Positions 24,871-39,128 of a stretch of 64,000 nt of DNA are shown here, piece after piece. This DNA comes from Rhabdophis nuchalis. Lineage: Eukaryota > Chordata > Lepidosauria > Squamata > Natricidae. The stretch lies in NCBI GenBank assembly GCA_039707465.1, contig CM077652.1, positions 40,176,118-40,240,117 on the forward strand, read 5' to 3'. The notes beneath the pieces are model-generated. The model was given only the letters and a program-made list of their open reading frames with translations, was not told the DNA's origin and made no database searches. The position numbers and the translations under genes are program-made. Each line of letters begins with the position of its first letter. The first letter of the stretch is position 1.

Positions 24871-27800
24871 GTTTAGCCAGGAACTGCAAATTTGGATCCA
24901 GAGCTCAAATTCGAACGAGAAACACATATTGGATGCTATCTGGGATGCAGAAACCGGAAAACAAGTCGATTCATTGATCTGAGCTTTCCTTGAGAAGTTA
25001 CAGCCAAGCGTATCTCAGTATTGAGGAAAGAACTCAATTTAGCCAGGAACTGCAAATTTGGATCGAGAGCTCAAATTCGAACGAGAAACACATATTGGAT
25101 GCTATCTGGGATGCAGAAACCGGAAAACAAGTCGATTGCTTGATCTGAGCTTTCCCTGAGAAGTTACAGCCAAGCGTATATTAGAATTGAGGAAAGAACT
25201 CAGTTTATCCAGGAACTACAAATTTGGATCCAAAGCTCATATTCGAACGAGAAACACATATTGGATTTTATCTGGAATGCTAAACCCGAAAAACAAGTTG
25301 ATTGGTTGATCTGAGCTTTCCCTGAGCAGTTACAGCCAAGCGTATCTCAGAATTGAGGAAAGAACTCAGTTTAGCCAGGAACTGCAAATTTGGATCCAGA
25401 GCTCAAATTCGAACGAGAAACATATATTGGATGGTATCTGGGATGCAGAAGCCGAAAAACAAGTCGATTGGTTGATCTGAGCTTTCCCTGAGAAGTTACA
25501 GCCAAGCGTATCTCAGAATTGACAAAAGAACTCTGTTTAGCTAGGTACTACAAATTTGGATCCAGAGCTCAAATTCGAACGAATAACACATATTGGATGC
25601 TATCTGGGATGCAGAAGCCGAAAAACAAGTCGAAAGGTTGATCGGAGCTTTCCCTGAGAAGTTACAGGCAAGCGTATCTCAGAATTGACAAAAGAACTCA
25701 GTTTAGCCAGGAACTGCAAATTTGGATCCAGAGCTCAAATTCGAACGAGAAACACAAATTGGATGGTATCTGGGATGCAGAAGCCGAAAAATAAGTCAAT
25801 TGGTTGATCTGAGCTATCCCTGAGAAGTTACAGCCAAGCGTATCTCAGAATTGACAAAAGAACTCAGTTTAGCCAGGAATTGCAAATTTGGATGCAGAGC
25901 TCAAATTCGAACGAGAAACACATATTGGATGGTATCTGAGATGCAGAAGCCGAAAAACAAGTCGATTGGTTGATCTGAGCTTTCCCTGAGAAGTTACAGC
26001 CAAGCGTATCTCAGAATTGACAAAAGAACTCAGTTTAGCCAGGAACTGCAAATTTGGATCCAGAGCTCAAATTCGAACGAGAAACACATATTGGATGGTA
26101 TCTGGGATGCAGAAGCCGAAAAACAAGTCGATTGGTTGATCTGAGCTTTCCCTGAGAAGTTGCAGCAAAGCGTATCTCAGAATTGGCAAAAGAACTCAGT
26201 TTAGCCAGGAACTGCAAATTTGGATCCAGAGCTCTAATTCGAACGAGAAACACAAATTGGATTTTATCTGGGATGCAGAAGACGAAAAACAAGTCGATTG
26301 GTTGATCTGAGCTTTCCCTGAGAAGTTACAGCAAAGCGTATCTCAGAATTGGCAAAAGAACTCAGTTTAGCCAGAAACTGCAAATTTGGATCCAGAGCTC
26401 AAATTCGAACGAGAAACATATATTGGATGGTATCTGGGATGCAGAAGCCGAAAAACAAGTCGATTGGTTGATCTGAGCTTTCCCTGAGAAGTTACAGCAA
26501 AGCGTATCTCAGAATTGGCAAAAGAACTCAGTTTAGCCAGGAACTGCAAATTTGGATCCAGAGCTCAAATTCGAACGAGAAACACATATTGGATGCTATC
26601 TGGGATGCAGAAGCCGAAAAACAAGTCGAAAGGTTGATCGGAGCTTTCTCTGAGAAGTTACAGTCAAGCGTATCTCAGAATTGACAAAAGAACTCAGTTT
26701 AGCCAGGAACTGTAAATTTGGAAGCAGAGCTCAAATTCGAACGAGAAACACATATTGGATGGTATCTGGGATGCAGAAGCCAAAAAACAAGTTGTTTGGT
26801 TGATCGGAGCTTTCGCTGAGAAGTTACAGCAAAGCGTATCTCAGAATTTACAAAAGAACTCAGTTTAGCCAGGAACTGCAAATTTGGATCCAGAGCTCTA
26901 ATTCGAACGAGAAGCACAAATTGGATTTTATCTGAGATGCAGAAGCTGAAAAACAAGTCGATTGGTTGATCTGAGCTTTCCCTGAGAAGTTACAGCCAAG
27001 CGTATCTCAGAATTGACAAAAGAACTCAGTTTAGCCAGGAACTACAAATTTGGATGCAGAGCTCAAATTCGAACGAGAAACACATATTGGATGCTATCTG
27101 GGATGCAGAAGCCGAAAAACAAGTCGAAAGGTTGATCGGAGCTTTCCCTGAGAAGTTACAGCCAAGCGTATCTCAGAATTGACAAAAGAACTCAGTTTAG
27201 CCAGGAACTGCAAATTTGGATCCAGAGCTCAAATTCGAACGAGAAACACAAATTGGATGGTATCTGGGATGCAGAAGCCGAAAAATAAGTCAATTGGTTG
27301 ATCTGAGCTATCCCTGAGAAGTTACAGCAAAGCGTATCTCAGAATTGACAAAAGAACTCAGTTTAGCCAGGAACTGCAAATTTGGATCCAGAGCTCAAAT
27401 TGGAACGAGAAACACATATTGGATGGTATCTGGGATGCAGAAGCCGAAAAACAAGTCGATTGGTTGATCTGAGCTTTCCCTGAGAAGTTACAGCCAAGCG
27501 TATCTCAGAATTTACAAAAGAACTCAGTTTAGCCAGGAACTGCAAATTTGGATCCAGAGCTCAAATTCGAACGAGAAGCACAAATTGGATTTTATCTGAG
27601 ATGCAGAAGCTGAAAAACAAGTCGATTGGTTGATCTGAGCTTTCCCTGAGAAGTTACAGCCAAGCGTATCTCAGAATTGACAAAAGAACTCTGTTTAGCC
27701 AGGTACTACAAATTTGGATCCAGAGCTCAAATTCGAACGAGAAACACATATTGGATGGTATCTGAGATGCAGAAACCGAAAAACAAGTCGATTGGTTGAT

Positions 27801-28664
27801 CTGAGCTTTCCCTGAGAAGTTACAGCCAAGCGTATCTCAGAATTGACAAAAGAACTCAGTTTAGCCAGGAACTGCAAATTTGGATCCAGAGCTCATATTC
27901 GAACGAGAAACACATATTGGATGTTATCTGGAATGCTAAACCCGAAAAACAAGTTGATTGGTTGATCTGAGCTTTCCCTGAGCAGTTACAGCCAAGCGTA
28001 TCTCAGAATTGAGGAAAGAACTCAATTTAGCCAGGAACTGCAAATTTGGATCGAGAGCTCAAATTCGAACGAGAAACACATATTGGATGCTATCTGGGAT
28101 GCAGAAACCGGAAAACAAGTCGATTGCTTGATCTGAGCTTTCCCTGAGAAGTTACAGCCAAGCGTATATTAGAATTGAGGAAAGAACTCAGTTTATCCAG
28201 GAACTACAAATTTGGATCCAAAGCTCATATTCGAACGAGAAACACATATTGGATTTTATCTGGAATGCTAAACCCGAAAAACAAGTTGATTGGTTGATCT
28301 GAACTTTCCCTGAGCAGTTACAGCCAAGCGTATCTCAGAATTGAGGAAAGAACTCAGTTTAGCCAGGAACTGCAAATTTGGATCCAGAGCTCAAATTCGA
28401 ACGAGAAACATATATTGGATGGTATCTGGGATGCAGAAGCCGAAAAACAAGTCGATTGGTTGATCTGAGCTTTCCCTGAGAAGTTACAGCAAAGCGTATC
28501 TCAGAATTGGCAAAAGAACTCAGTTTAGCCAGGAACTGCAAATTTGGATCCAGAGCTCAAATTCGAACGAGAAACACATATTGGATGCTATCTGGGATGC
28601 AGAAGCCGAAAAACAAGTCGAAAGGTTGATCGGAGCTTTCTCTGAGAAGTTACAGTCAAGCGTA

Positions 28665-30700
28665 TCTCAGAATTGACAAAAGAACTCAGTTTAGCCAGGA
28701 ACTGCAAATTTGGAAGCAGAGCTCAAATGCGAACGAGAAACACATATTGGATGGTATCTGGGATGCAGAAGCCAAAAAACAAGTTGTTTGGTTGATCGGA
28801 GCTTTCGCTGAGAAGTTACAGCAAAGCGTATCTCAGAATTTACAAAAGAACTCAGTTTAGCCAGGAACTGCAAATTTGGATCCAGAGCTCTAATTCGAAC
28901 GAGAAGCACAAATTGGATTTTATCTGAGATGCAGAAGCTGAAAAACAAGTCGATTGGTTGATCTGAGCTTTCCCTGAGAAGTTACAGCCAAGCGTATCTC
29001 AGAATTGACAAAAGAACTCTGTTTAGCCAGGTACTACAAATTTGGATCCAGAGCTCAAATTCGAACGAATAACACATATTGGATGCTATCTGGGATGCAG
29101 AAGCCGAAAAACAAGTCGAAAGGTTGATCGGAGCTTTCCCTGAGAAGTTACAGGCAAGCGTATCTCAGAATTGACAAAAGAACTCAGTTTAGCCAGGAAC
29201 TGCAAATTTGGATCCAGAGCTCAAATTCGAACGAGAAACACAAATTGGATGGTATCTGGGATGCAGAAGCCGAAAAATAAGTCGATTGGTTGATCTGAGC
29301 TATCCCTGAGAAGTTACAGCCAAGCGTATCTCAGAATTGACAAAAGAACTCAGTTTAGCCAGGAACTGCAAATTTGGAAGCAGAGCTCAAATGCGAACGA
29401 GAAACACATATTGGATGGTATCTGGGATGCAGAAGCCAAAAAACAAGTTGTTTGGTTGATCGGAGCTTTCGCTGAGAAGTTACAGCAAAGCGTATCTCAG
29501 AATTTACAAAAGAACTCAGTTTAGCCAGGAACTGCAAATTTGGATCCAGAGCTCTAATTCGAACGAGAAGCACAAATTGGATTTTATCTGAGATGCAGAA
29601 GCTGAAAAACAAGTCGATTGGTTGATCTGAGCTTTCCCTGAGAAGTTACAGCCAAGCGTATCTCAGAATTGACAAAAGAACTCTGTTTAGCCAGGTACTA
29701 CAAATTTGGATCCAGAGCTCAAATTCGAACGAATAACACATATTGGATGCTATCTGGGATGCAGAAGCCGAAAAACAAGTCGAAAGGTTGATCGGAGCTT
29801 TCCCTGAGAAGTTACAGGCAAGCGTATCTCAGAATTGACAAAAGAACTCAGTTTAGCCAGGAACTGCAAATTTGGATCCAGAGCTCAAATTCGAACGAGA
29901 AACACAAATTGGATGGTATCTGGGATGCAGAAGCCGAAAAATAAGTCAATTGGTTGATCTGAGCTATCCCTGAGAAGTTACAGTCAAGCGTATCTCAGAA
30001 TTGACAAAAGAACTCAGTTTAGCCAGGAACTGCAAATTTGGAAGCAGAGCTCAAATGCGAACGAGAAACACATATTGGATGGTATCTGGGATGCAGAAGC
30101 CAAAAAACAAGTTGTTTGGTTGATCGGAGCTTTCGCTGAGAAGTTACAGCAAAGCGTATCTCAGAATTTACAAAAGAACTCAGTTTAGCCAGGAACTGCA
30201 AATTTGGATCCAGAGCTCTAATTCGAACGAGAAGCACAAATTGGATTTTATCTGAGATGCAGAAGCTGAAAAACAAGTCGATTGGTTGATCTGAGCTTTC
30301 CCTGAGAAGTTACAGCCAAGCGTATCTCAGAATTGACAAAAGAACTCTGTTTAGCCAGGTACTACAAATTTGGATCCAGAGCTCAAATTCGAACGAATAA
30401 CACATATTGGATGCTATCTGGGATGCAGAAGCCGAAAAACAAGTCGAAAGGTTGATCGGAGCTTTCCCTGAGAAGTTACAGGCAAGCGTATCTCAGAATT
30501 GACAAAAGAACTCAGTTTAGCCAGGAACTGCAAATTTGGATCCAGAGCTCAAATTCGAACGAGAAACACAAATTGGATGGTATCTGGGATGCAGAAGCCG
30601 AAAAATAAGTCAATTGGTTGATCTGAGCTATCCCTGAGAAGTTACAGCCAAGCGTATCTCAGAATTGACAAAAGAACTCAGTTTAGCCAGGAACTGCAAA
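28665..30700. repeat. Tetrameric HOR, 664 bp, three tandem copies
   Basis: The sequence repeats every 664 bp (4 x 166) from about 28,691, 29,355 and 30,019. The four monomers in order are marked by: ggaagcagagctcaaatgcg with aacaagttgtttgg; gagctctaattcg with gaagcacaaattgg; tctgtttagccaggtacta with gaataacac; and aaaaataagtc with gagctatccctg. Copies differ at only a few bases, such as gtcgattgg near 29,281 in place of gtcaattgg. Single copies of the same tetramer recur near 33,505, 38,153 and 43,133. Confidence 0.88.
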
Positions 30701-32350
30701 TTTGGATCCAGAGCTCTAATTCGAACGAGAAACACAAATTGGATTTTATCTGGGATGCAGAAGACGAAAAACAAGTCGATTGGTTGATCTGAGCTTTCCC
30801 TGAGAAGTTACAGCAAAGCGTATCTCAGAATTGGCAAAAGAACTCAGTTTAGCCAGAAACTGCAAATTTGGATCCAGAGCTCAAATTCGAACGAGAAACA
30901 TATATTGGATGGTATCTGGGATGCAGAAGCCGAAAAACAAGTCGATTGGTTGATCTGAGCTTTCCCTGAGAAGTTACAGCAAAGCGTATCTCAGAATTGG
31001 CAAAAGAACTCAGTTTAGCCAGGAACTGCAAATTTGGATCCAGAGCTCTAATTCGAACGAGAAACACAAATTGGATTTTATCTGGGATGCAGAAGACGAA
31101 AAACAAGTCGATTGGTTGATCTGAGCTTTCCCTGAGAAGTTACAGCAAAGCGTATCTCAGAATTGGCAAAAGAACTCAGTTTAGCCAGAAACTGCAAATT
31201 TGGATCCAGAGCTCAAATTCGAACGAGAAACATATATTGGATGGTATCTGGGATGCAGAAGCCGAAAAACAAGTCGATTGGTTGATCTGAGCTTTCCCTG
31301 AGAAGTTACAGCAAAGCGTATCTCAGAATTGGCAAAAGAACTCAGTTTAGCCAGGAACTGCAAATTTGGATCCAGAGCTCAAATTCGAACGAGAAACACA
31401 TATTGGATGCTATCTGGGATGCAGAAGCCGAAAAACAAGTCGAAAGGTTGATCGGAGCTTTCTCTGAGAAGTTACAGTCAAGCGTATCTCAGAATTGACA
31501 AAAGAACTCAGTTTAGCCAGGAACTGTAAATTTGGAAGCAGAGCTCAAATTCGAACGAGAAACACATATTGGATGGTATCTGGGATGCAGAAGCCAAAAA
31601 ACAAGTTGTTTGGTTGATCGGAGCTTTCGCTGAGAAGTTACAGCAAAGCGTATCTCAGAATTTACAAAAGAACTCAGTTTAGCCAGGAACTGCAAATTTG
31701 GATCCAGAGCTCTAATTCGAACGAGAAGCACAAATTGGATTTTATCTGAGATGCAGAAGCTGAAAAACAAGTCGATTGGTTGATCTGAGCTTTCCCTGAG
31801 AAGTTACAGCCAAGCGTATCTCAGAATTGACAAAAGAACTCAGTTTAGCCAGGAACTACAAATTTGGATGCAGAGCTCAAATTCGAACGAGAAACACATA
31901 TTGGATGCTATCTGGGATGCAGAAGCCGAAAAACAAGTCGAAAGGTTGATCGGAGCTTTCCCTGAGAAGTTACAGCCAAGCGTATCTCAGAATTGACAAA
32001 AGAACTCAGTTTAGCCAGGAACTGCAAATTTGGATCCAGAGCTCAAATTCGAACGAGAAACACAAATTGGATGGTATCTGGGATGCAGAAGCCGAAAAAT
32101 AAGTCAATTGGTTGATCTGAGCTATCCCTGAGAAGTTACAGCAAAGCGTATCTCAGAATTGACAAAAGAACTCAGTTTAGCCAGGAACTGCAAATTTGGA
32201 TCCAGAGCTCAAATTGGAACGAGAAACACATATTGGATGGTATCTGGGATGCAGAAGCCGAAAAACAAGTCGATTGGTTGATCTGAGCTTTCCCTGAGAA
32301 GTTACAGCCAAGCGTATCTCAGAATTTACAAAAGAACTCAGTTTAGCCAG
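29975..32350. repeat. Family B 2.4-kb block repeated at 33,461-35,836
   Basis: The two segments correspond at an offset of 3486 bp (21 monomers) over about 14 monomers. Differences seen include gagttttccctg near 33,781 and ttagaacgag against ttggaacgag near 35,701. Confidence 0.82.
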
Positions 32351-32486
32351 GAACTGCAAATTTGGATCCAGAGCTCAAATTCGAACGAGAAGCACAAATT
32401 GGATTTTATCTGAGATGCAGAAGCTGAAAAACATGTCGATTGGTTGATCTGAGCTTTCCCTGAGAAGTTACAGCCAAGCGTATCTC

Positions 32487-33150
32487 AGTATTGAGGAAAG
32501 AACTCAATTTAGCCAGGAACTGCAAATTTGGATCGAGAGCTCAAATTCGAACGAGAAACACATATTGGATGCTATCTGGGATGCAGAAACCGGAAAACAA
32601 GTCGATTGCTTGATCTGAGCTTTCCCTGAGAAGTTACAGCCAAGCGTATATTAGAATTGAGGAAAGAACTCAGTTTATCCAGGAACTACAAATTTGGATC
32701 CAAAGCTCATATTCGAACGAGAAACACATATTGGATTTTATCTGGAATGCTAAACCCGAAAAACAAGTTGATTGGTTGATCTGAGCTTTCCCTGAGCAGT
32801 TACAGCCAAGCGTATCTCAGAATTGAGGAAAGAACTCAATTTAGCCAGGAACTGCAAATTTGGATCGAGAGCTCAAATTCGAACGAGAAACACATATTGG
32901 ATGCTATCTGGGATGCAGAAACCGGAAAACAAGTCGATTGCTTGATCTGAGCTTTCCCTGAGAAGTTACAGCCAAGCGTATATTAGAATTGAGGAAAGAA
33001 CTCAGTTTATCCAGGAACTACAAATTTGGATCCAAAGCTCATATTCGAACGAGAAACACATATTGGATTTTATCTGGAATGCTAAACCCGAAAAACAAGT
33101 TGATTGGTTGATCTGAGCTTTCCCTGAGCAGTTACAGCCAAGCGTATCTC
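32487..33150. repeat. Dimer duplication, 332 bp x 2
   Basis: A pair of monomers is repeated once at an offset of 332 bp. The pair is an attgagg unit with ggatcgagagc and cagaaaccgg, followed by a unit with gtttatccaggaactac and gaatgctaaacccg. At the corresponding place near 37,463-37,800 the pair is present only once. Confidence 0.82.
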
Positions 33151-34321
33151 AGAATTGAGGAAAGAACTCAGTTTAGCCAGGAACTGCAAATTTGGATCCA
33201 GAGCTCAAATTCGAACGAGAAACATATATTGGATGGTATCTGGGATGCAGAAGCCGAAAAACAAGTCGATTGGTTGATCTGAGCTTTCCCTGAGAAGTTA
33301 CAGCAAAGCGTATCTCAGAATTGGCAAAAGAACTCAGTTTAGCCAGGAACTGCAAATTTGGATCCAGAGCTCAAATTCGAACGAGAAACACATATTGGAT
33401 GCTATCTGGGATGCAGAAGCCGAAAAACAAGTCGAAAGGTTGATCGGAGCTTTCTCTGAGAAGTTACAGTCAAGCGTATCTCAGAATTGACAAAAGAACT
33501 CAGTTTAGCCAGGAACTGCAAATTTGGAAGCAGAGCTCAAATGCGAACGAGAAACACATATTGGATGGTATCTGGGATGCAGAAGCCAAAAAACAAGTTG
33601 TTTGGTTGATCGGAGCTTTCGCTGAGAAGTTACAGCAAAGCGTATCTCAGAATTTACAAAAGAACTCAGTTTAGCCAGGAACTGCAAATTTGGATCCAGA
33701 GCTCTAATTCGAACGAGAAGCACAAATTGGATTTTATCTGAGATGCAGAAGCTGAAAAACAAGTCGATTGGTTGATCTGAGTTTTCCCTGAGAAGTTACA
33801 GCCAAGCGTATCTCAGAATTGACAAAAGAACTCTGTTTAGCCAGGTACTACAAATTTGGATCCAGAGCTCAAATTCGAACGAATAACACATATTGGATGC
33901 TATCTGGGATGCAGAAGCCGAAAAACAAGTCGAAAGGTTGATCGGAGCTTTCCCTGAGAAGTTACAGGCAAGCGTATCTCAGAATTGACAAAAGAACTCA
34001 GTTTAGCCAGGAACTGCAAATTTGGATCCAGAGCTCAAATTCGAACGAGAAACACAAATTGGATGGTATCTGGGATGCAGAAGCCGAAAAATAAGTCAAT
34101 TGGTTGATCTGAGCTATCCCTGAGAAGTTACAGCCAAGCGTATCTCAGAATTGACAAAAGAACTCAGTTTAGCCAGGAACTGCAAATTTGGATCCAGAGC
34201 TCTAATTCGAACGAGAAACACAAATTGGATTTTATCTGGGATGCAGAAGACGAAAAACAAGTCGATTGGTTGATCTGAGCTTTCCCTGAGAAGTTACAGC
34301 AAAGCGTATCTCAGAATTGGC

Positions 34322-37300
34322 AAAAGAACTCAGTTTAGCCAGAAACTGCAAATTTGGATCCAGAGCTCAAATTCGAACGAGAAACATATATTGGATGGTA
34401 TCTGGGATGCAGAAGCCGAAAAACAAGTCGATTGGTTGATCTGAGCTTTCCCTGAGAAGTTACAGCAAAGCGTATCTCAGAATTGGCAAAAGAACTCAGT
34501 TTAGCCAGGAACTGCAAATTTGGATCCAGAGCTCTAATTCGAACGAGAAACACAAATTGGATTTTATCTGGGATGCAGAAGACGAAAAACAAGTCGATTG
34601 GTTGATCTGAGCTTTCCCTGAGAAGTTACAGCAAAGCGTATCTCAGAATTGGCAAAAGAACTCAGTTTAGCCAGAAACTGCAAATTTGGATCCAGAGCTC
34701 AAATTCGAACGAGAAACATATATTGGATGGTATCTGGGATGCAGAAGCCGAAAAACAAGTCGATTGGTTGATCTGAGCTTTCCCTGAGAAGTTACAGCAA
34801 AGCGTATCTCAGAATTGGCAAAAGAACTCAGTTTAGCCAGGAACTGCAAATTTGGATCCAGAGCTCAAATTCGAACGAGAAACACATATTGGATGCTATC
34901 TGGGATGCAGAAGCCGAAAAACAAGTCGAAAGGTTGATCGGAGCTTTCTCTGAGAAGTTACAGTCAAGCGTATCTCAGAATTGACAAAAGAACTCAGTTT
35001 AGCCAGGAACTGTAAATTTGGAAGCAGAGCTCAAATTCGAACGAGAAACACATATTGGATGGTATCTGGGATGCAGAAGCCAAAAAACAAGTTGTTTGGT
35101 TGATCGGAGCTTTCGCTGAGAAGTTACAGCAAAGCGTATCTCAGAATTTACAAAAGAACTCAGTTTAGCCAGGAACTGCAAATTTGGATCCAGAGCTCTA
35201 ATTCGAACGAGAAGCACAAATTGGATTTTATCTGAGATGCAGAAGCTGAAAAACAAGTCGATTGGTTGATCTGAGCTTTCCCTGAGAAGTTACAGCCAAG
35301 CGTATCTCAGAATTGACAAAAGAACTCAGTTTAGCCAGGAACTACAAATTTGGATGCAGAGCTCAAATTCGAACGAGAAACACATATTGGATGCTATCTG
35401 GGATGCAGAAGCCGAAAAACAAGTCGAAAGGTTGATCGGAGCTTTCCCTGAGAAGTTACAGCCAAGCGTATCTCAGAATTGACAAAAGAACTCAGTTTAG
35501 CCAGGAACTGCAAATTTGGATCCAGAGCTCAAATTCGAACGAGAAACACAAATTGGATGGTATCTGGGATGCAGAAGCCGAAAAATAAGTCAATTGGTTG
35601 ATCTGAGCTATCCCTGAGAAGTTACAGCAAAGCGTATCTCAGAATTGACAAAAGAACTCAGTTTAGCCAGGAACTGCAAATTTGGATCCAGAGCTCAAAT
35701 TAGAACGAGAAACACATATTGGATGGTATCTGGGATGCAGAAGCCGAAAAACAAGTCGATTGGTTGATCTGAGCTTTCCCTGAGAAGTTACAGCCAAGCG
35801 TATCTCAGAATTTACAAAAGAACTCAGTTTAGCCAGAAACTGCAAATTTGGATCCAGAGCTCAAATTCGAACGAGAAACATATATTGGATGGTATCTGGG
35901 ATGCAGAAGCCGAAAAACAAGTCGATTGGTTGATCTGAGCTTTCCCTGAGAAGTTACAGCAAAGCGTATCTCAGAATTGGCAAAAGAACTCAGTTTAGCC
36001 AGGAACTGCAAATTTGGATCCAGAGCTCTAATTCGAACGAGAAACACAAATTGGATTTTATCTGGGATGCAGAAGACGAAAAACAAGTCGATTGGTTGAT
36101 CTGAGCTTTCCCTGAGAAGTTACAGCAAAGCGTATCTCAGAATTGGCAAAAGAACTCAGTTTAGCCAGAAACTGCAAATTTGGATCCAGAGCTCAAATTC
36201 GAACGAGAAACATATATTGGATGGTATCTGGGATGCAGAAGCCGAAAAACAAGTCGATTGGTTGATCTGAGCTTTCCCTGAGAAGTTACAGCAAAGCGTA
36301 TCTCAGAATTGGCAAAAGAACTCAGTTTAGCCAGGAACTGCAAATTTGGATCCAGAGCTCAAATTCGAACGAGAAACACATATTGGATGCTATCTGGGAT
36401 GCAGAAGCCGAAAAACAAGTCGAAAGGTTGATCGGAGCTTTCTCTGAGAAGTTACAGTCAAGCGTATCTCAGAATTGACAAAAGAACTCAGTTTAGCCAG
36501 GAACTGTAAATTTGGAAGCAGAGCTCAAATTCGAACGAGAAACACATATTGGATGGTATCTGGGATGCAGAAGCCAAAAAACAAGTTGTTTGGTTGATCG
36601 GAGCTTTCGCTGAGAAGTTACAGCAAAGCGTATCTCAGAATTTACAAAAGAACTCAGTTTAGCCAGGAACTGCAAATTTGGATCCAGAGCTCTAATTCGA
36701 ACGAGAAGCACAAATTGGATTTTATCTGAGATGCAGAAGCTGAAAAACAAGTCGATTGGTTGATCTGAGCTTTCCCTGAGAAGTTACAGCCAAGCGTATC
36801 TCAGAATTGACAAAAGAACTCAGTTTAGCCAGGAACTACAAATTTGGATGCAGAGCTCAAATTCGAACGAGAAACACATATTGGATGCTATCTGGGATGC
36901 AGAAGCCGAAAAACAAGTCGAAAGGTTGATCGGAGCTTTCCCTGAGAAGTTACAGCCAAGCGTATCTCAGAATTGACAAAAGAACTCAGTTTAGCCAGGA
37001 ACTGCAAATTTGGATCCAGAGCTCAAATTCGAACGAGAAACACAAATTGGATGGTATCTGGGATGCAGAAGCCGAAAAATAAGTCAATTGGTTGATCTGA
37101 GCTATCCCTGAGAAGTTACAGCAAAGCGTATCTCAGAATTGACAAAAGAACTCAGTTTAGCCAGGAACTGCAAATTTGGATCCAGAGCTCAAATTAGAAC
37201 GAGAAACACATATTGGATGGTATCTGGGATGCAGAAGCCGAAAAACAAGTCGATTGGTTGATCTGAGCTTTCCCTGAGAAGTTACAGCCAAGCGTATCTC

Positions 37301-37330
37301 AGAATTTACAAAAGAACTCAGTTTAGCCAG
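34322..37330. repeat. Nine-monomer HOR, 1494 bp, two tandem copies
   Basis: Marker monomers at 34,335, 34,667, 34,999 and 35,663 recur at 35,829, 36,161, 36,493 and 37,157, every one exactly 1494 bp later. Edges are set by attggcaaaag versus atttacaaaag on the left and ccagaaactg versus ccaggaactg on the right. The same marker spacing (332, 332, 664) also occurs at 26,035, 30,849 and 40,311. Confidence 0.87.
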
Positions 37331-37439
37331 GAACTGCAAATTTGGATCCAGAGCTCAAATTCGAACGAGAAGCACAAATTGGATTTTATCTGAGATGCAG
37401 AAGCTGAAAAACAAGTCGATTGGTTGATCTGAGCTTTCC

Positions 37440-39128
37440 CTGAGAAGTTACAGCCAAGCGTATCTCAGTATTGAGGAAAGAACTCAATTTAGCCAGGAAC
37501 TGCAAATTTGGATCGAGAGCTCAAATTCGAACGAGAAACACATATTGGATGCTATCTGGGATGCAGAAACCGGAAAACAAGTCGATTGCTTGATCTGAGC
37601 TTTCCCTGAGAAGTTACAGCCAAGCGTATATTAGAATTGAGGAAAGAACTCAGTTTATCCAGGAACTACAAATTTGGATCCAAAGCTCATATTCGAACGA
37701 GAAACACATATTGGATTTTATCTGGAATGCTAAACCCGAAAAACAAGTTGATTGGTTGATCTGAGCTTTCCCTGAGCAGTTACAGCCAAGCGTATCTCAG
37801 AATTGAGGAAAGAACTCAGTTTAGCCAGGAACTGCAAATTTGGATCCAGAGCTCAAATTCGAACGAGAAACATATATTGGATGGTATCTGGGATGCAGAA
37901 GCCGAAAAACAAGTCGATTGGTTGATCTGAGCTTTCCCTGAGAAGTTACAGCAAAGCGTATCTCAGAATTGGCAAAAGAACTCAGTTTAGCCAGGAACTG
38001 CAAATTTGGATCCAGAGCTCAAATTCGAACGAGAAACACATATTGGATGCTATCTGGGATGCAGAAGCCGAAAAACAAGTCGAAAGGTTGATCGGAGCTT
38101 TCTCTGAGAAGTTACAGTCAAGCGTATCTCAGAATTGACAAAAGAACTCAGTTTAGCCAGGAACTGCAAATTTGGAAGCAGAGCTCAAATGCGAACGAGA
38201 AACACATATTGGATGGTATCTGGGATGCAGAAGCCAAAAAACAAGTTGTTTGGTTGATCGGAGCTTTCGCTGAGAAGTTACAGCAAAGCGTATCTCAGAA
38301 TTTACAAAAGAACTCAGTTTAGCCAGGAACTGCAAATTTGGATCCAGAGCTCTAATTCGAACGAGAAGCACAAATTGGATTTTATCTGAGATGCAGAAGC
38401 TGAAAAACAAGTCGATTGGTTGATCTGAGCTTTCCCTGAGAAGTTACAGCCAAGCGTATCTCAGAATTGACAAAAGAACTCTGTTTAGCCAGGTACTACA
38501 AATTTGGATCCAGAGCTCAAATTCGAACGAATAACACATATTGGATGCTATCTGGGATGCAGAAGCCGAAAAACAAGTCGAAAGGTTGATCGGAGCTTTC
38601 CCTGAGAAGTTACAGGCAAGCGTATCTCAGAATTGACAAAAGAACTCAGTTTAGCCAGGAACTGCAAATTTGGATCCAGAGCTCAAATTCGAACGAGAAA
38701 CACAAATTGGATGGTATCTGGGATGCAGAAGCCGAAAAATAAGTCAATTGGTTGATCTGAGCTATCCCTGAGAAGTTACAGCCAAGCGTATCTCAGAATT
38801 GACAAAAGAACTCAGTTTAGCCAGGAATTGCAAATTTGGATGCAGAGCTCAAATTCGAACGAGAAACACATATTGGATGGTATCTGAGATGCAGAAGCCG
38901 AAAAACAAGTCGATTGGTTGATCTGAGCTTTCCCTGAGCAGTTACAGCCAAGCGTATCTCAGAATTGAGGAAAGAACTCAGTTTAGCCAGGAACTGCAAA
39001 TTTGGATCCAGAGCTCAAATTCGAACGAGAAACACAAATTGCATGGTATCTGGGATGCAGAAGCCGAAAAACAAGTCGATTGGTTGATCTGAGCTTTCCC
39101 TGAGAAGTTACAGCCAAGCGTATCTCAG
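37440..39128. repeat. Family B ten-monomer block repeated at 42,420-44,108
   Basis: The two segments match at an offset of 4980 bp (30 monomers). Both contain the rare cacaaattgcatgg variant (near 39,036 and 44,016) and a tetramer copy. They differ at single bases, such as cacatattgg against cacaaattgg near 37,527 and 42,507. Confidence 0.82.
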
